Origin: Rhizobium sp. BK196
Lineage (GTDB): Bacteria > Pseudomonadota > Alphaproteobacteria > Rhizobiales > Rhizobiaceae
Assembly (NCBI RefSeq): GCF_014193255.1
Contig: NZ_JACHZB010000006.1
Span: 343,635-407,634, forward strand
DNA length: 64,000 nt
Direction: 5' to 3'
Each line of letters opens with the position of its first letter. Positions within the stretch are counted from its first letter, which is position 1. The position numbers and the translations under genes are program-made. Shown here piece by piece: positions 8,431-16,012 of the stretch. The notes below the pieces were generated by a model that was not told the origin of the DNA, ran no database searches, and saw only the letters and a program-made list of their open reading frames with translations.

Positions 8431-9421
8431 CAAGGGACCGAGAAAGGTCACGTCTTTCGACGTGGCGCGTGTGGCGGGTGTTTCGCGTGCGGCCGTCTCG
8501 CGCGCCTTCACGCCGGATGCCAGCGTTTCGCCGAAGACGCGCGAAAAGGTCTACCAGGCCGCCAAGGATCTGGGTTACCGGGTAAACTATCTCGCCCGCA
8601 GTCTCACCAACAAGCGCTCCGATCTCGTCGGCCTCGTCGCCGCCGGCCTCGATAACCCGTTTCGCACATTGCAGATCGAGCATCTGGCGCGTGTGCTGAT
8701 TGCACGCAATTTCCGACCGATCCTATTGCCGACTTCGAAGGAAGCGGACACATCCGCCGTTATCGGTCAGCTTCTGCATTATGCCGTTTCCGGCGTCATC
8801 GTCACGTCGGATGCTCCACCGACGGAGATCTGTGAACAATGCGCGGCTGAAGGCGTGCCGATCGTGCTGATCAACAAGGGCGATGATATTCCTTTTGTCG
8901 ACCGCATCATTTCCGACGATCGCATGGCCGGCCATCTCGCCGCCACGCATCTGATCGAAAACGGCGTCAAGGCGCCGGCGGTCATTGCGGCACCTGCCAT
9001 TTCTTATACGGCAAGGCGGCGCAGCGAAGCCTTCATGGCGGCCTGTCGGCAGCTCAGCCTCGATCCACGCATGATAGAGGTGAAAATCAATGATTATCAG
9101 AGCGGCTATGACGCAGCCGCTAATCTTACCTCGCTCGGTATCGACGGCCTCTTCTGCGCTAACGACTATATGGCTTGCGGTGTGATCGACCGCATCATGA
9201 AGGGACTCGGTCGCGAGGATCAGCCGCCGTTGCGCATCGTCGGCCATGACGACATTCCCCAAGCAAGTTGGGCGGCTTACGGCCTCACGACTATCCGCCA
9301 GCCTTGTGATGTCCAGGCCGAACAAACGGTCGATCTGCTAATGAGCCGGATCGCCGAGCCGGATATGACGGCTCGTGTCGAATTTACTCCCGTGACGCTG
9401 ATAAAAAGAAGGACTACCTGA
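8414..9421 (+). CDS. LacI family transcriptional regulator
   Basis: A 335-residue repressor-type regulator. The N-terminal helix-turn-helix (FDVARVAGVSRAAVSRAF, about 16-33) and the hinge (YRVNYLARSLTNKRS, about 56-70) are followed by a periplasmic-binding-protein-like effector domain ending with the usual TTIRQP segment. It is encoded inside the transport operon between the phosphodiesterase and the phosphatase genes, so it most likely senses the transported solute or a product and controls this operon, perhaps at 2897-2912. Confidence 0.9.
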   Translation: MADKDNKGPRKVTSFDVARVAGVSRAAVSRAFTPDASVSPKTREKVYQAAKDLGYRVNYLARSLTNKRSDLVGLVAAGLDNPFRTLQIEHLARVLIARNFRPILLPTSKEADTSAVIGQLLHYAVSGVIVTSDAPPTEICEQCAAEGVPIVLINKGDDIPFVDRIISDDRMAGHLAATHLIENGVKAPAVIAAPAISYTARRRSEAFMAACRQLSLDPRMIEVKINDYQSGYDAAANLTSLGIDGLFCANDYMACGVIDRIMKGLGREDQPPLRIVGHDDIPQASWAAYGLTTIRQPCDVQAEQTVDLLMSRIAEPDMTARVEFTPVTLIKRRTT

Positions 9422-10236
9422 TGAATTCCGCATTCGATGCTTCAGCCCTGACCGCGCGGGCGGAGGTCGCAATCGAGGTGGCCCGCGGGGTTGGACGCGA
9501 GGCCGCACGCTTCAGACGTGAAGGAAATCCGGCCGCACTGCACGTCGAAAACAAGGGGCTGCAGGATTTCGTTACCATCGCGGACAAGCAGGCGGAACAG
9601 GCAATTCGCCAAGGCCTGCTGGCGCGCTTTCCTGACGATACTTTCATGGGTGAGGAGACCGGCGGACAGTCCGGCTCTGCCGGCACCTGGGTCGTCGATC
9701 CGATCGACGGCACGACCAATTACATCAGAGGCTTTCGTCACTGGGGCGTTTCCATCGCCTTCGTCCTTGGCGGAACGGTGGAGATCGGCGTGGTCTATGA
9801 TGCGGCCAACGATCAGGTTTTTTCCGCGATCCGCGGCAACGGCGCCTTCAAGGAAGGCCAGCCGATCCAGGCCGCTCCAACGACTGATCCCGCCAATGCG
9901 ATCGTCGTGCTCGGCCATTCGCGCAAGACGAGTTTTGACGACTATGCGGCGCTTTCGAAGCGGCTCCATGAACGCGGCATGGATTATCGCCGCATGGGTG
10001 CAGCGGCAGTCGATCTCGTACGTGTCGCGGAAGGCGTTTCTGATCTATTCTACGAACGGCATCTCAATGCCTGGGATATGCTGGCCGGCGCGCTGATTGC
10101 CGCCGAGGCCGGTGCCAAGGTCGCCATTCCGCCTGTCGACATTCTGCTGAAGGATGGCGGCCCGGTTATCGCCCATTCGCCAGGCCTGGCAGAGGAGTTT
10201 GCCTTTCTCATCGAATTCGAGGGATTGGCGGGCTGA
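9421..10236 (+). CDS. Inositol monophosphatase family protein
   Basis: A 271-residue Mg-dependent sugar/polyol monophosphatase. Metal-binding motifs are visible: K45 and D55 in the N-terminal part, E78-E79 in GEETGG, the signature DPIDGTTN at 93-100 (D93, D96) and a C-terminal WDMLAG with its aspartate. The family includes inositol-1-phosphatase, CysQ and the agrocinopine-pathway phosphatase AccG. The start overlaps the LacI stop (TGATG). Coupled with a GDPD it could complete phosphodiester breakdown: diester to phosphomonoester to free sugar or polyol. Confidence 0.88.
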   Translation: MNSAFDASALTARAEVAIEVARGVGREAARFRREGNPAALHVENKGLQDFVTIADKQAEQAIRQGLLARFPDDTFMGEETGGQSGSAGTWVVDPIDGTTNYIRGFRHWGVSIAFVLGGTVEIGVVYDAANDQVFSAIRGNGAFKEGQPIQAAPTTDPANAIVVLGHSRKTSFDDYAALSKRLHERGMDYRRMGAAAVDLVRVAEGVSDLFYERHLNAWDMLAGALIAAEAGAKVAIPPVDILLKDGGPVIAHSPGLAEEFAFLIEFEGLAG

Positions 10237-10246
10237 TCAGCCCGCC
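10227..10246. terminator. Perfect 20-bp palindrome spanning two facing stop codons
   Basis: GGCGGGCTGATCAGCCCGCC is a perfect palindrome. The TGA of the phosphatase (10234-10236) and the TGA of the opposing phosphodiesterase (10237-10239 on the minus strand) form its centre, so the genes abut with no spacer. In RNA it could fold into a short GC-rich stem acting as a shared 3' end; no T run follows on either strand. Confidence 0.5.
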
Positions 10247-11091
10247 ATGCGCGCCAGCCACGCTCGCTCTGTCGCTGGGGCCTCGTCTGTGGTGACCTGA
10301 TCGGGCTTCAACGCCATCAGCGCTGAGAAATTCGTCCATTCGGCATCGCTGAAGCCGCTGTCTGGGTTCTTCAATGTGAAGGTCCAGGCATCGACCCGTT
10401 TACCCTCGCTGTGGCAGAGCGCGATCATGTCGAGGCCGGCCTTTGCAGCATCGAGCAGCATCTGCCAGTAGAGATAGACGGTTTCCGGTGCGGTCGGGCC
10501 GCGCAGATCGGCAAGCAGTTCCTTTTCGACCGCTTTCCAGCCTTCGGCCCTGTAGATATTGCCGAGCTTGTCCGTCGGATCGATTCCGCGGCGCAGATGC
10601 GGCAACTTCTCCTTGACCGCCAGGATCAGCTCCAGACTGCTGGCGCTAACGATGACGGACGCAGAAATCTGCTGCAGGCGTTCAGCCAGGTGGGCAATAC
10701 CCTTTTCACCGATCGCTTCGTAATCGTCCTTCATATCGAACTGCAGCAGCGCATCCGGATGGGCCGATTGCAGCATGGCGGCCAGATCTTCGCTGTAGAG
10801 GAGGGGACGATCGCCGTCCTTCATGCGCAGGCCGCGCAGCTCCGCGAGGCTCTTTTGGGCGATCAGACCGTGCCCCGTCGTCTCGCCTTCCAGTTCCTCG
10901 TCATGCAGCACGACAAAACCGCCATCGGCGCGCACCCTCAGGTCGAGCTCCATCGAGGCGCCGAGTTTGAAGCCTTCCGCCATCACCTCCGCCGAAAAGA
11001 GCGGATCGGCCATGCGTCGGCGCAGCCGGTGCCATTTCAGCAGGGTCGCATGGCCCTCGAACACGATCTGAAGTCCGCTTGCATCCGGCAT
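10237..11091 (-). CDS. Glycerophosphodiester phosphodiesterase-like protein with altered N-terminal motif
   Basis: A 284-residue protein of the GDPD TIM-barrel family. The E-x-D pair lies at ELD (48-50) and the second histidine at VLHDEE (H63), but the usual HRG near the N-terminus reads EGHATL, so the arginine is missing. It is therefore either a divergent enzyme with a different substrate or a weakened one. It converges on the phosphatase gene of the transport operon with directly abutting stop codons, which suggests a functional tie. No signal peptide is seen. Confidence 0.75.
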   Translation of the reverse strand: MPDASGLQIVFEGHATLLKWHRLRRRMADPLFSAEVMAEGFKLGASMELDLRVRADGGFVVLHDEELEGETTGHGLIAQKSLAELRGLRMKDGDRPLLYSEDLAAMLQSAHPDALLQFDMKDDYEAIGEKGIAHLAERLQQISASVIVSASSLELILAVKEKLPHLRRGIDPTDKLGNIYRAEGWKAVEKELLADLRGPTAPETVYLYWQMLLDAAKAGLDMIALCHSEGKRVDAWTFTLKNPDSGFSDAEWTNFSALMALKPDQVTTDEAPATERAWLARMAG

Positions 11092-11248
11092 TCTGTCATC
11101 CTCGGCATATTTGTCTTCGATCCTTCGTGCATTGGAAAAGCCCGATTCTCAAGAGGAGTTCGCAAACCCGGTCAAGGTCGAGATGAAGCCTTTTTCGCAG
11201 GCCGCTCCTAAAGCGGCATCTTGATGCGATGCAGTCACGCAAATTAGA

Positions 11249-11263
11249 ATACAATTTTTATAG
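11249..11263. promoter_or_regulatory. AT-rich partial dyad related to the CTATA-N5-TATAG motif
   Basis: ATACAATTTTTATAG, followed by AT, matches 11 of 15 positions of the palindromes at 23817 and 30357, with an intact right half TATAGAT. It lies in a 236-bp AT-rich gap upstream of both the minus-strand phosphodiesterase and the small plus-strand gene at 11328. Confidence 0.35.
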
Positions 11264-11290
11264 ATAATATATCCCGGCGGCGCGATCCGT

Positions 11291-11315
11291 GGGAAAATCG
11301 CCACTCGGTTTTCCC
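11291..11315 (+). other. Stem-loop immediately before a ribosome binding site
   Basis: GGGAAAA (11291-11297) and TTTTCCC (11309-11315) form a 7-bp stem with an 11-nt loop that ends just before AGGAGG (11316-11321). It could affect translation of the small gene at 11328. Confidence 0.4.
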
Positions 11316-11327
11316 AGGAGGTGGCGT

Positions 11328-11495
11328 ATGTTTGCAGCGTTCAAAACGTTCCTTGTGAGGTTTTTCCGGGGCCGCGAGCGACCAATGTTTGAAACAATCG
11401 CCCGTGCGACGGCAGAGGATTCGGAAAGCCGCATGCACAGTCTGCGGGAGGAGGAGCTCTTTTTCTGGCAGCCGACGCCGTTCTCCTGGTATTGA
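11328..11495 (+). CDS. Small hypothetical protein
   Basis: A 55-residue reading frame with a strong AGGAGG 6 nt before ATG 11328. The N-terminus is basic and amphipathic (FKTFLVRFFRGR); the C-terminus is acidic then aromatic (REEELFFWQP...SWY). I do not recognise a family. It ends 2 nt before the stop of the opposing aminotransferase gene. The ribosome site and upstream stem-loop are the best arguments that it is real. Confidence 0.5.
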   Translation: MFAAFKTFLVRFFRGRERPMFETIARATAEDSESRMHSLREEELFFWQPTPFSWY

Positions 11496-11497
11496 AG

Positions 11498-12589
11498 TTA
11501 GGCGTTATAAGTCTTGGCGACCGCCTCCGATGCGTCGCCGACATCCGCCGGCAAGCCGGCCTGCCGCAAGGCCTCGCCATAGGCTACGACACCTGCGAGG
11601 ACAGTCTGGAACGTCGCTCGTGGTCCTGTATGGTTCAATCGAATGAGATGCGACAGGTTGGTGCCGACACCGGCTGTCAACTCAACGCCCAGCCTCGCCG
11701 CAAAGCGGATGACGAATGCCGCTTCTATGCCTGCCGGTACGGAGACCGTGGTCACCAGATTTGACGCCTGTTCGGCAGGCACCCAGAGGTTGGCTCCCAG
11801 CGCTGACAAACCGGCCCGGCTTGCGGAAGCAGCCTTCTCATGGCGGGTGATGATTTGTTCGATGCTCTCTGCCTCGACCCGATCGAGGGCCGCTTCGAGT
11901 GCGAAGAATTCCAGCGGCGCGGGCGTTCCGGGCAGGGCGCCGTGGCCGTCATCCAGCCATGCCTTCAGGTCGGCGAGTGACAGGATGGAATCGCGCGGTG
12001 CATCGTCACGCAGGATCAGTTCCCAGGCGCGCGGGCTGACCGACAGAGCGGAGACGCCCGCAGGTCCTCCAAGCGCCTTCTGCGGGCCGATGACGGCTAT
12101 ATCGATGCCCGATCCATCGACATCGAGTCGATGACCGCCAACGGACGCAACTGCATCGACCACCGTAGCAATGCCCCGCGCCCGTGCCAGGACTATAATC
12201 TCAGGCAGCGGATTGAGAATACCGCTGGTCGATTCGGCGTGAACAAGCGCCAGTACATGGATGCCGGGATTGGCATCCAACGCTTCGGCAACCGTCTCGG
12301 CGTCGATCGGCAGGCCGGGTTGAGCGCTGATGTCGATGACATTAGCGCCGCCACGCCGCAGCCATTGTCCGAACCAGCCGCCATAGGGGCTGGTAACGAT
12401 GTTCAGCGCCGAAAGGCCGGGCCTGGCAAGGCTGGTCGCGACAGCTTCGAGCGCTACGACGGCTTCGGCTTGCACCAGCAGCACGTCGTTGTCCGTCTTC
12501 AGGGCGGCGCCGATGCGGTGGGCGAGAGTGGCGTAACGTTTGGCCGGATAGACCGGCGCACCGTAAAGCGGGTTCCAGACTTCGGTCAT
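11498..12589 (-). CDS. Class V aminotransferase (alanine-glyoxylate/pyridoxamine-pyruvate type)
   Basis: A 363-residue PLP-dependent fold-type I aminotransferase. PLP contacts are visible: HAESTSG (117-123), D145 in VVDAVAS and the Schiff-base lysine K171 in IGPQKALGG. This places it with serine/alanine-glyoxylate and pyridoxamine-pyruvate aminotransferases; the amino donor is unknown. The ATG at 12589 has GGAG 6 nt upstream and is preferred over 12604. It is the last gene of a minus-strand operon with a peptide-type ABC transporter, so it may process the imported amino compound. Confidence 0.82.
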   Translation of the reverse strand: MTEVWNPLYGAPVYPAKRYATLAHRIGAALKTDNDVLLVQAEAVVALEAVATSLARPGLSALNIVTSPYGGWFGQWLRRGGANVIDISAQPGLPIDAETVAEALDANPGIHVLALVHAESTSGILNPLPEIIVLARARGIATVVDAVASVGGHRLDVDGSGIDIAVIGPQKALGGPAGVSALSVSPRAWELILRDDAPRDSILSLADLKAWLDDGHGALPGTPAPLEFFALEAALDRVEAESIEQIITRHEKAASASRAGLSALGANLWVPAEQASNLVTTVSVPAGIEAAFVIRFAARLGVELTAGVGTNLSHLIRLNHTGPRATFQTVLAGVVAYGEALRQAGLPADVGDASEAVAKTYNA

Positions 12590-12600
12590 GGGCGGCTCCT

Positions 12601-13380
12601 TCAATCGGGTTCGGTCACGAGGCGCGGCACGGCTGCGACGAGCCGGCGCGCCGCATCGGATCTTGGTGTCGTGACGATATCGGCTGCCGGTCCTTGCTCG
12701 ACAATGTGGCCGGCATCCATGACTGCGATACGATGCGAGATCGCCCGCACCACTGCAAGATCATGGGAGATGAAGAGATAGGCAAGGCCGCGCTCGCGCT
12801 GCAGCGCGACCAACAGTTCGAGGATACGGCCACGAATGGTGACGTCGAGCGCGGAAACCGCCTCATCCAGCACCAGCAGAGATGGCCTCGGGGCAATGGC
12901 CCGGGCAATGGCAACGCGCTGGCGCTGCCCTCCCGAAAGCGTGTAGACCGGGCGTGAGGCAAAGGCGGCGGGGAGACCGACACGTTCGAGCAGCGTGAGG
13001 ATTTCTGTCAGCCGTTGCCTGCTGTTGGCGATGCCGTGGATGCGTAGCGGGTCGCCCAGAACTGAGGCGACAGAGGCCAGCGGGTTAAAAGCCCCAAGCG
13101 TATCCTGAAACACCATCTGCATGCGCGCCCGCCTGCGCCGCAGTTCTGCGCCGCGAAGTGAAAGCCAGTCTTCTCCCGCAAAGCGGATAGAGCCGGAATC
13201 GGGCTGTATCAGGCGCAGGAGCACGCGCGACAAAGTCGATTTTCCGCTGCCCGAAGCGCCAACCAGTCCCAACGTCTCGCCTGCTGCAATCCTCAGAGAA
13301 ACATTGTCGAGAGCGGCAACATGCCGGCCTGTCGTGGAATAGGCCTTCGACAATCCGTTGATATGCAAAAGCTCGCTCAT
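12601..13380 (-). CDS. Peptide-type ABC transporter ATP-binding protein (DppF-like)
   Basis: A 259-residue ATPase with Walker A GASGSGKS (41-48), signature LSGGQRQRVAIAR, Walker B LLVLDEAVSALD and the switch histidine in ISHDL. It is shorter than typical DppF/OppF proteins because the C-terminal oligopeptide extension is nearly absent. The start overlaps the stop of the partner ATPase (ATGA). It ends 11 nt before the aminotransferase start. Confidence 0.87.
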   Translation of the reverse strand: MSELLHINGLSKAYSTTGRHVAALDNVSLRIAAGETLGLVGASGSGKSTLSRVLLRLIQPDSGSIRFAGEDWLSLRGAELRRRRARMQMVFQDTLGAFNPLASVASVLGDPLRIHGIANSRQRLTEILTLLERVGLPAAFASRPVYTLSGGQRQRVAIARAIAPRPSLLVLDEAVSALDVTIRGRILELLVALQRERGLAYLFISHDLAVVRAISHRIAVMDAGHIVEQGPAADIVTTPRSDAARRLVAAVPRLVTEPD

Positions 13381-14159
13381 GGGGCCACTTCTGCAATCAG
13401 CGGCGGCGTGGAAAGATCGCGATGGCTGGCAATAAGGGTGGCGGTATAGCTTTCTGCCGGCGACGACAGAACCCACCGGGTAGTGCCGGCTTCGACCAGT
13501 TCTCCATTACGGAAGACGGCGATGCGATCGACGAAACCGGAGGCGATCGCGATATCATGGGTGATGAAGAGCAGTGTCATGCCTTCTTCTCGCACCAGTC
13601 CATCGAGCAGGTCGACGATTTCAGCCTGTACCACCACGTCGAGCGCGCTGGTCGCCTCGTCGGCGATCAGCAAGGCGGGCTTGGCTGCAATCGCTGCGGC
13701 AATCGCCACGCGCTGCCGTTGGCCGCCTGAAAGCTGGTGCGGGAAAGCGCGCATGGCGCTTGCGGGCTGCGGCAAGCGCACCCGCTCCAGAAGTTCTTCG
13801 GCATGGGCATAGGCCTGTTGCCAACCGAGGCGGAGGTGTCTTTCGGCAGCTTCGGCAACCTGTTCACCGATGGTCAGCACCGGATTGAGGCTGGTGCCTG
13901 GATCCTGAAACACAAAACCGATATCGCGGCCGGGCACAGGAGCGCGGCCGAGTGCTGGCCATGTTATTTCGCCTTCGATCCTGGCCCGTTCCGGCAAAAG
14001 ATCGGCGAGCGTCCGGGCAAGCGTGCTTTTGCCGGAACCGCTCTCGCCAATAATCGCCAGCCTCTCCCCCCTGACAATGTCGATGTCGACGGCTCTCAGC
14101 GCCGCCTCCCGTCCATAGCGGACCGAAAGGCTTCTCACGCTGCAGAAGGGCGGGCTCAT
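13377..14159 (-). CDS. Peptide-type ABC transporter ATP-binding protein (DppD-like)
   Basis: A 260-residue ATPase with Walker A GESGSGKS, signature LSGGQRQRVAIA, Walker B LLIADEATSALD and ITHDI. It forms the heterodimeric motor with the DppF-like subunit. Like its partner it lacks a long C-terminal domain, which hints at a minimal transporter for small substrates rather than oligopeptides. It overlaps both neighbours by 4 nt. Confidence 0.87.
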   Translation of the reverse strand: MSPPFCSVRSLSVRYGREAALRAVDIDIVRGERLAIIGESGSGKSTLARTLADLLPERARIEGEITWPALGRAPVPGRDIGFVFQDPGTSLNPVLTIGEQVAEAAERHLRLGWQQAYAHAEELLERVRLPQPASAMRAFPHQLSGGQRQRVAIAAAIAAKPALLIADEATSALDVVVQAEIVDLLDGLVREEGMTLLFITHDIAIASGFVDRIAVFRNGELVEAGTTRWVLSSPAESYTATLIASHRDLSTPPLIAEVAP

Positions 14160-14986
14160 CGGGAGCCCCCGTCAGAACCAAGCACTTTAGTCAGGCCCTC
14201 GCTGAAGAGGTGGACGCCGAGCACGGTGATTGCCAGCGCCAGGCCAGGCAGAACCGAAAGATAGGCAGCCGAGCGCAGTACGCTGCGGCCTTCGGCGATC
14301 ATCGAGCCCCAAGTGGCGAGATTGGGATTGCCGAGACCGAGGAAGGAAAGGGCTGCTTCCGTGAGGATTGCGCCGGCAACGATCGTGGCCGACAGCGCCA
14401 GCACCGGTGGAAGGGCATTCGGGAGGATTTCCTTGAAGGCGATCTCGGCTGGATGCATTCCAATCACGCGCGCGGCTGCGACATAATCCCGCTCTCGGAT
14501 GGACAGCACCTGTGCCCGCGTTAGCCGTGCCGGATCGGCCCAGGTGCCAAGCGCAATGGCAAAGACGACGACGGGCGTCGACACGCCGATAGTGCTGACG
14601 AAGGCGAGCGCCAGCAGAAAGCCCGGAACGATCTGGAAGGCGTCAACCACACGCATCAGTGTCTCGTCGACCAACCCGCCGGCAAAGCCCGCGGCCATGC
14701 CGACAAAGAGACCGAGCACCATGGCGGAGAGGGCGGCGGCAATACCGACAGCAAGCGAAGTCCGCGCGCCGTGGAGAAGGCCGGCGAGCACATCGCGGCC
14801 CAGTCGGTCCGTGCCGAGTGGCAGGCCCGGATCGGAGAAGGGCGTAAGTAACGCCCGGCCAGCAATACGCAGCGGATCCCCGGGCGATATTATCGGGGCC
14901 AGCAGGCCGGCAATGAACAGAGCCGCCAGGATGAAGAGCCCGATCGTGCCTTCTGGGGTCCGCAGGAGACGCCTGAGCAAGGTCAT
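14156..14986 (-). CDS. Peptide-type ABC transporter permease (DppC-like)
   Basis: A 276-residue permease with an N-terminal helix (about 14-34), a periplasmic segment containing DRLGRDVL, five further helices and the coupling motif RVIGMHPAEIAFKEILPN. GTDRLGRD and the coupling loop are hallmarks of the DppC/OppC group. It overlaps the upstream permease and downstream ATPase genes by 4 nt each. Confidence 0.88.
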   Translation of the reverse strand: MTLLRRLLRTPEGTIGLFILAALFIAGLLAPIISPGDPLRIAGRALLTPFSDPGLPLGTDRLGRDVLAGLLHGARTSLAVGIAAALSAMVLGLFVGMAAGFAGGLVDETLMRVVDAFQIVPGFLLALAFVSTIGVSTPVVVFAIALGTWADPARLTRAQVLSIRERDYVAAARVIGMHPAEIAFKEILPNALPPVLALSATIVAGAILTEAALSFLGLGNPNLATWGSMIAEGRSVLRSAAYLSVLPGLALAITVLGVHLFSEGLTKVLGSDGGSR

Positions 14987-15972
14987 ACGCAGCCCTCCGA
15001 CGCGCCGATGCGCGGATCGAGCGCCGCATAAACGAGATCGACGATGAAATTGACGCAGATGACGAGAACGGCGCTCGTGACGATGATACCCATCAAGAGA
15101 GGCGCATCGCGTCCGTTGACGGCCTCCTGTGCCAGCCTGCCGAAGCCCGGAATGGCAAAGACGCTCTCGATGACCACGCTACCGCCGAGCATGGCGGCGG
15201 ACTGCAGGCCGAGCATGGCGACAAGCGGCACGAGCGCATTGCGTGCCACGTGCCGAAGCACGATGCGGCTGCGCGATAGGCCTTTTGCCCGGGCAAACAG
15301 AACGAAATCGAGCTTCCACGCTACCGCCATGCCGGATCGCATGACGCGCAAGAACAGCGCGAGGTAGATAAAGGCGAGAGCTCCTACAGGCAGTGCAAGA
15401 TGTTGCGCGATATCGAGAGCGCGTGAAAACCCGGTCTTTCCGGAGGCAATGGTTTCGATACCGGCGATCGGCAGCCAACGCAGCTTGACCGAAAAGAGGA
15501 TGCTGAACACCAGCCCCAGCCAGAAGCTCGGGATGGTATAGACGATCAGCGAGCCGATCGAGAGAATACGATCCCGAAGGCTGCCTGGCTTCGCGCCGGC
15601 GAGGATGCCGAGCGTCGAACCCAACCCGAAGGACAGGGCCGTGGCACTGCCCATCAGGAGAAGCGTGTTCGGCAGCCTCTCGACGATGAGATCCCGCACG
15701 GGACGGTTGAAGGCCACTGACCAGCCGAGATCGAGGCGGCCGAGTGAAGACAGATAGAGCCAAAGGCGGGCAAAGACCGATTGGTCTAGGCCGTAACTCT
15801 CCCGCAGCGACTTGATGAGTGCGGCATCACCGCCGCCGATCGAACCGAGATAGGCGTCGACGGCGTCGCCGGAGGCGGATTCCAGCAGGAAGAAGCTGAA
15901 GATCACGACGATCAACAGGACCGGGATGCTGCTGATGATCCTGCGTCTCAGGAGGAGAAGTGCACGTTTCAC
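14983..15972 (-). CDS. Peptide-type ABC transporter permease (DppB-like)
   Basis: A 329-residue permease. After a first helix (about 15-31) there is a periplasmic loop with the ESYGLDQSVFARLWLYL-type segment, then five helices and the coupling loop ARAKGLSRSRIVLRHVARN, typical of DppB. The start is GTG at 15972, with AGAGG a short distance upstream. It lies 40 nt downstream of the binding-protein gene. Confidence 0.87.
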   Translation of the reverse strand: MKRALLLLRRRIISSIPVLLIVVIFSFFLLESASGDAVDAYLGSIGGGDAALIKSLRESYGLDQSVFARLWLYLSSLGRLDLGWSVAFNRPVRDLIVERLPNTLLLMGSATALSFGLGSTLGILAGAKPGSLRDRILSIGSLIVYTIPSFWLGLVFSILFSVKLRWLPIAGIETIASGKTGFSRALDIAQHLALPVGALAFIYLALFLRVMRSGMAVAWKLDFVLFARAKGLSRSRIVLRHVARNALVPLVAMLGLQSAAMLGGSVVIESVFAIPGFGRLAQEAVNGRDAPLLMGIIVTSAVLVICVNFIVDLVYAALDPRIGASEGCV

Positions 15973-16012
15973 GCCGGACGAGGCCTCTGCCGCAATTGCG
16001 CCTTCGACACTA

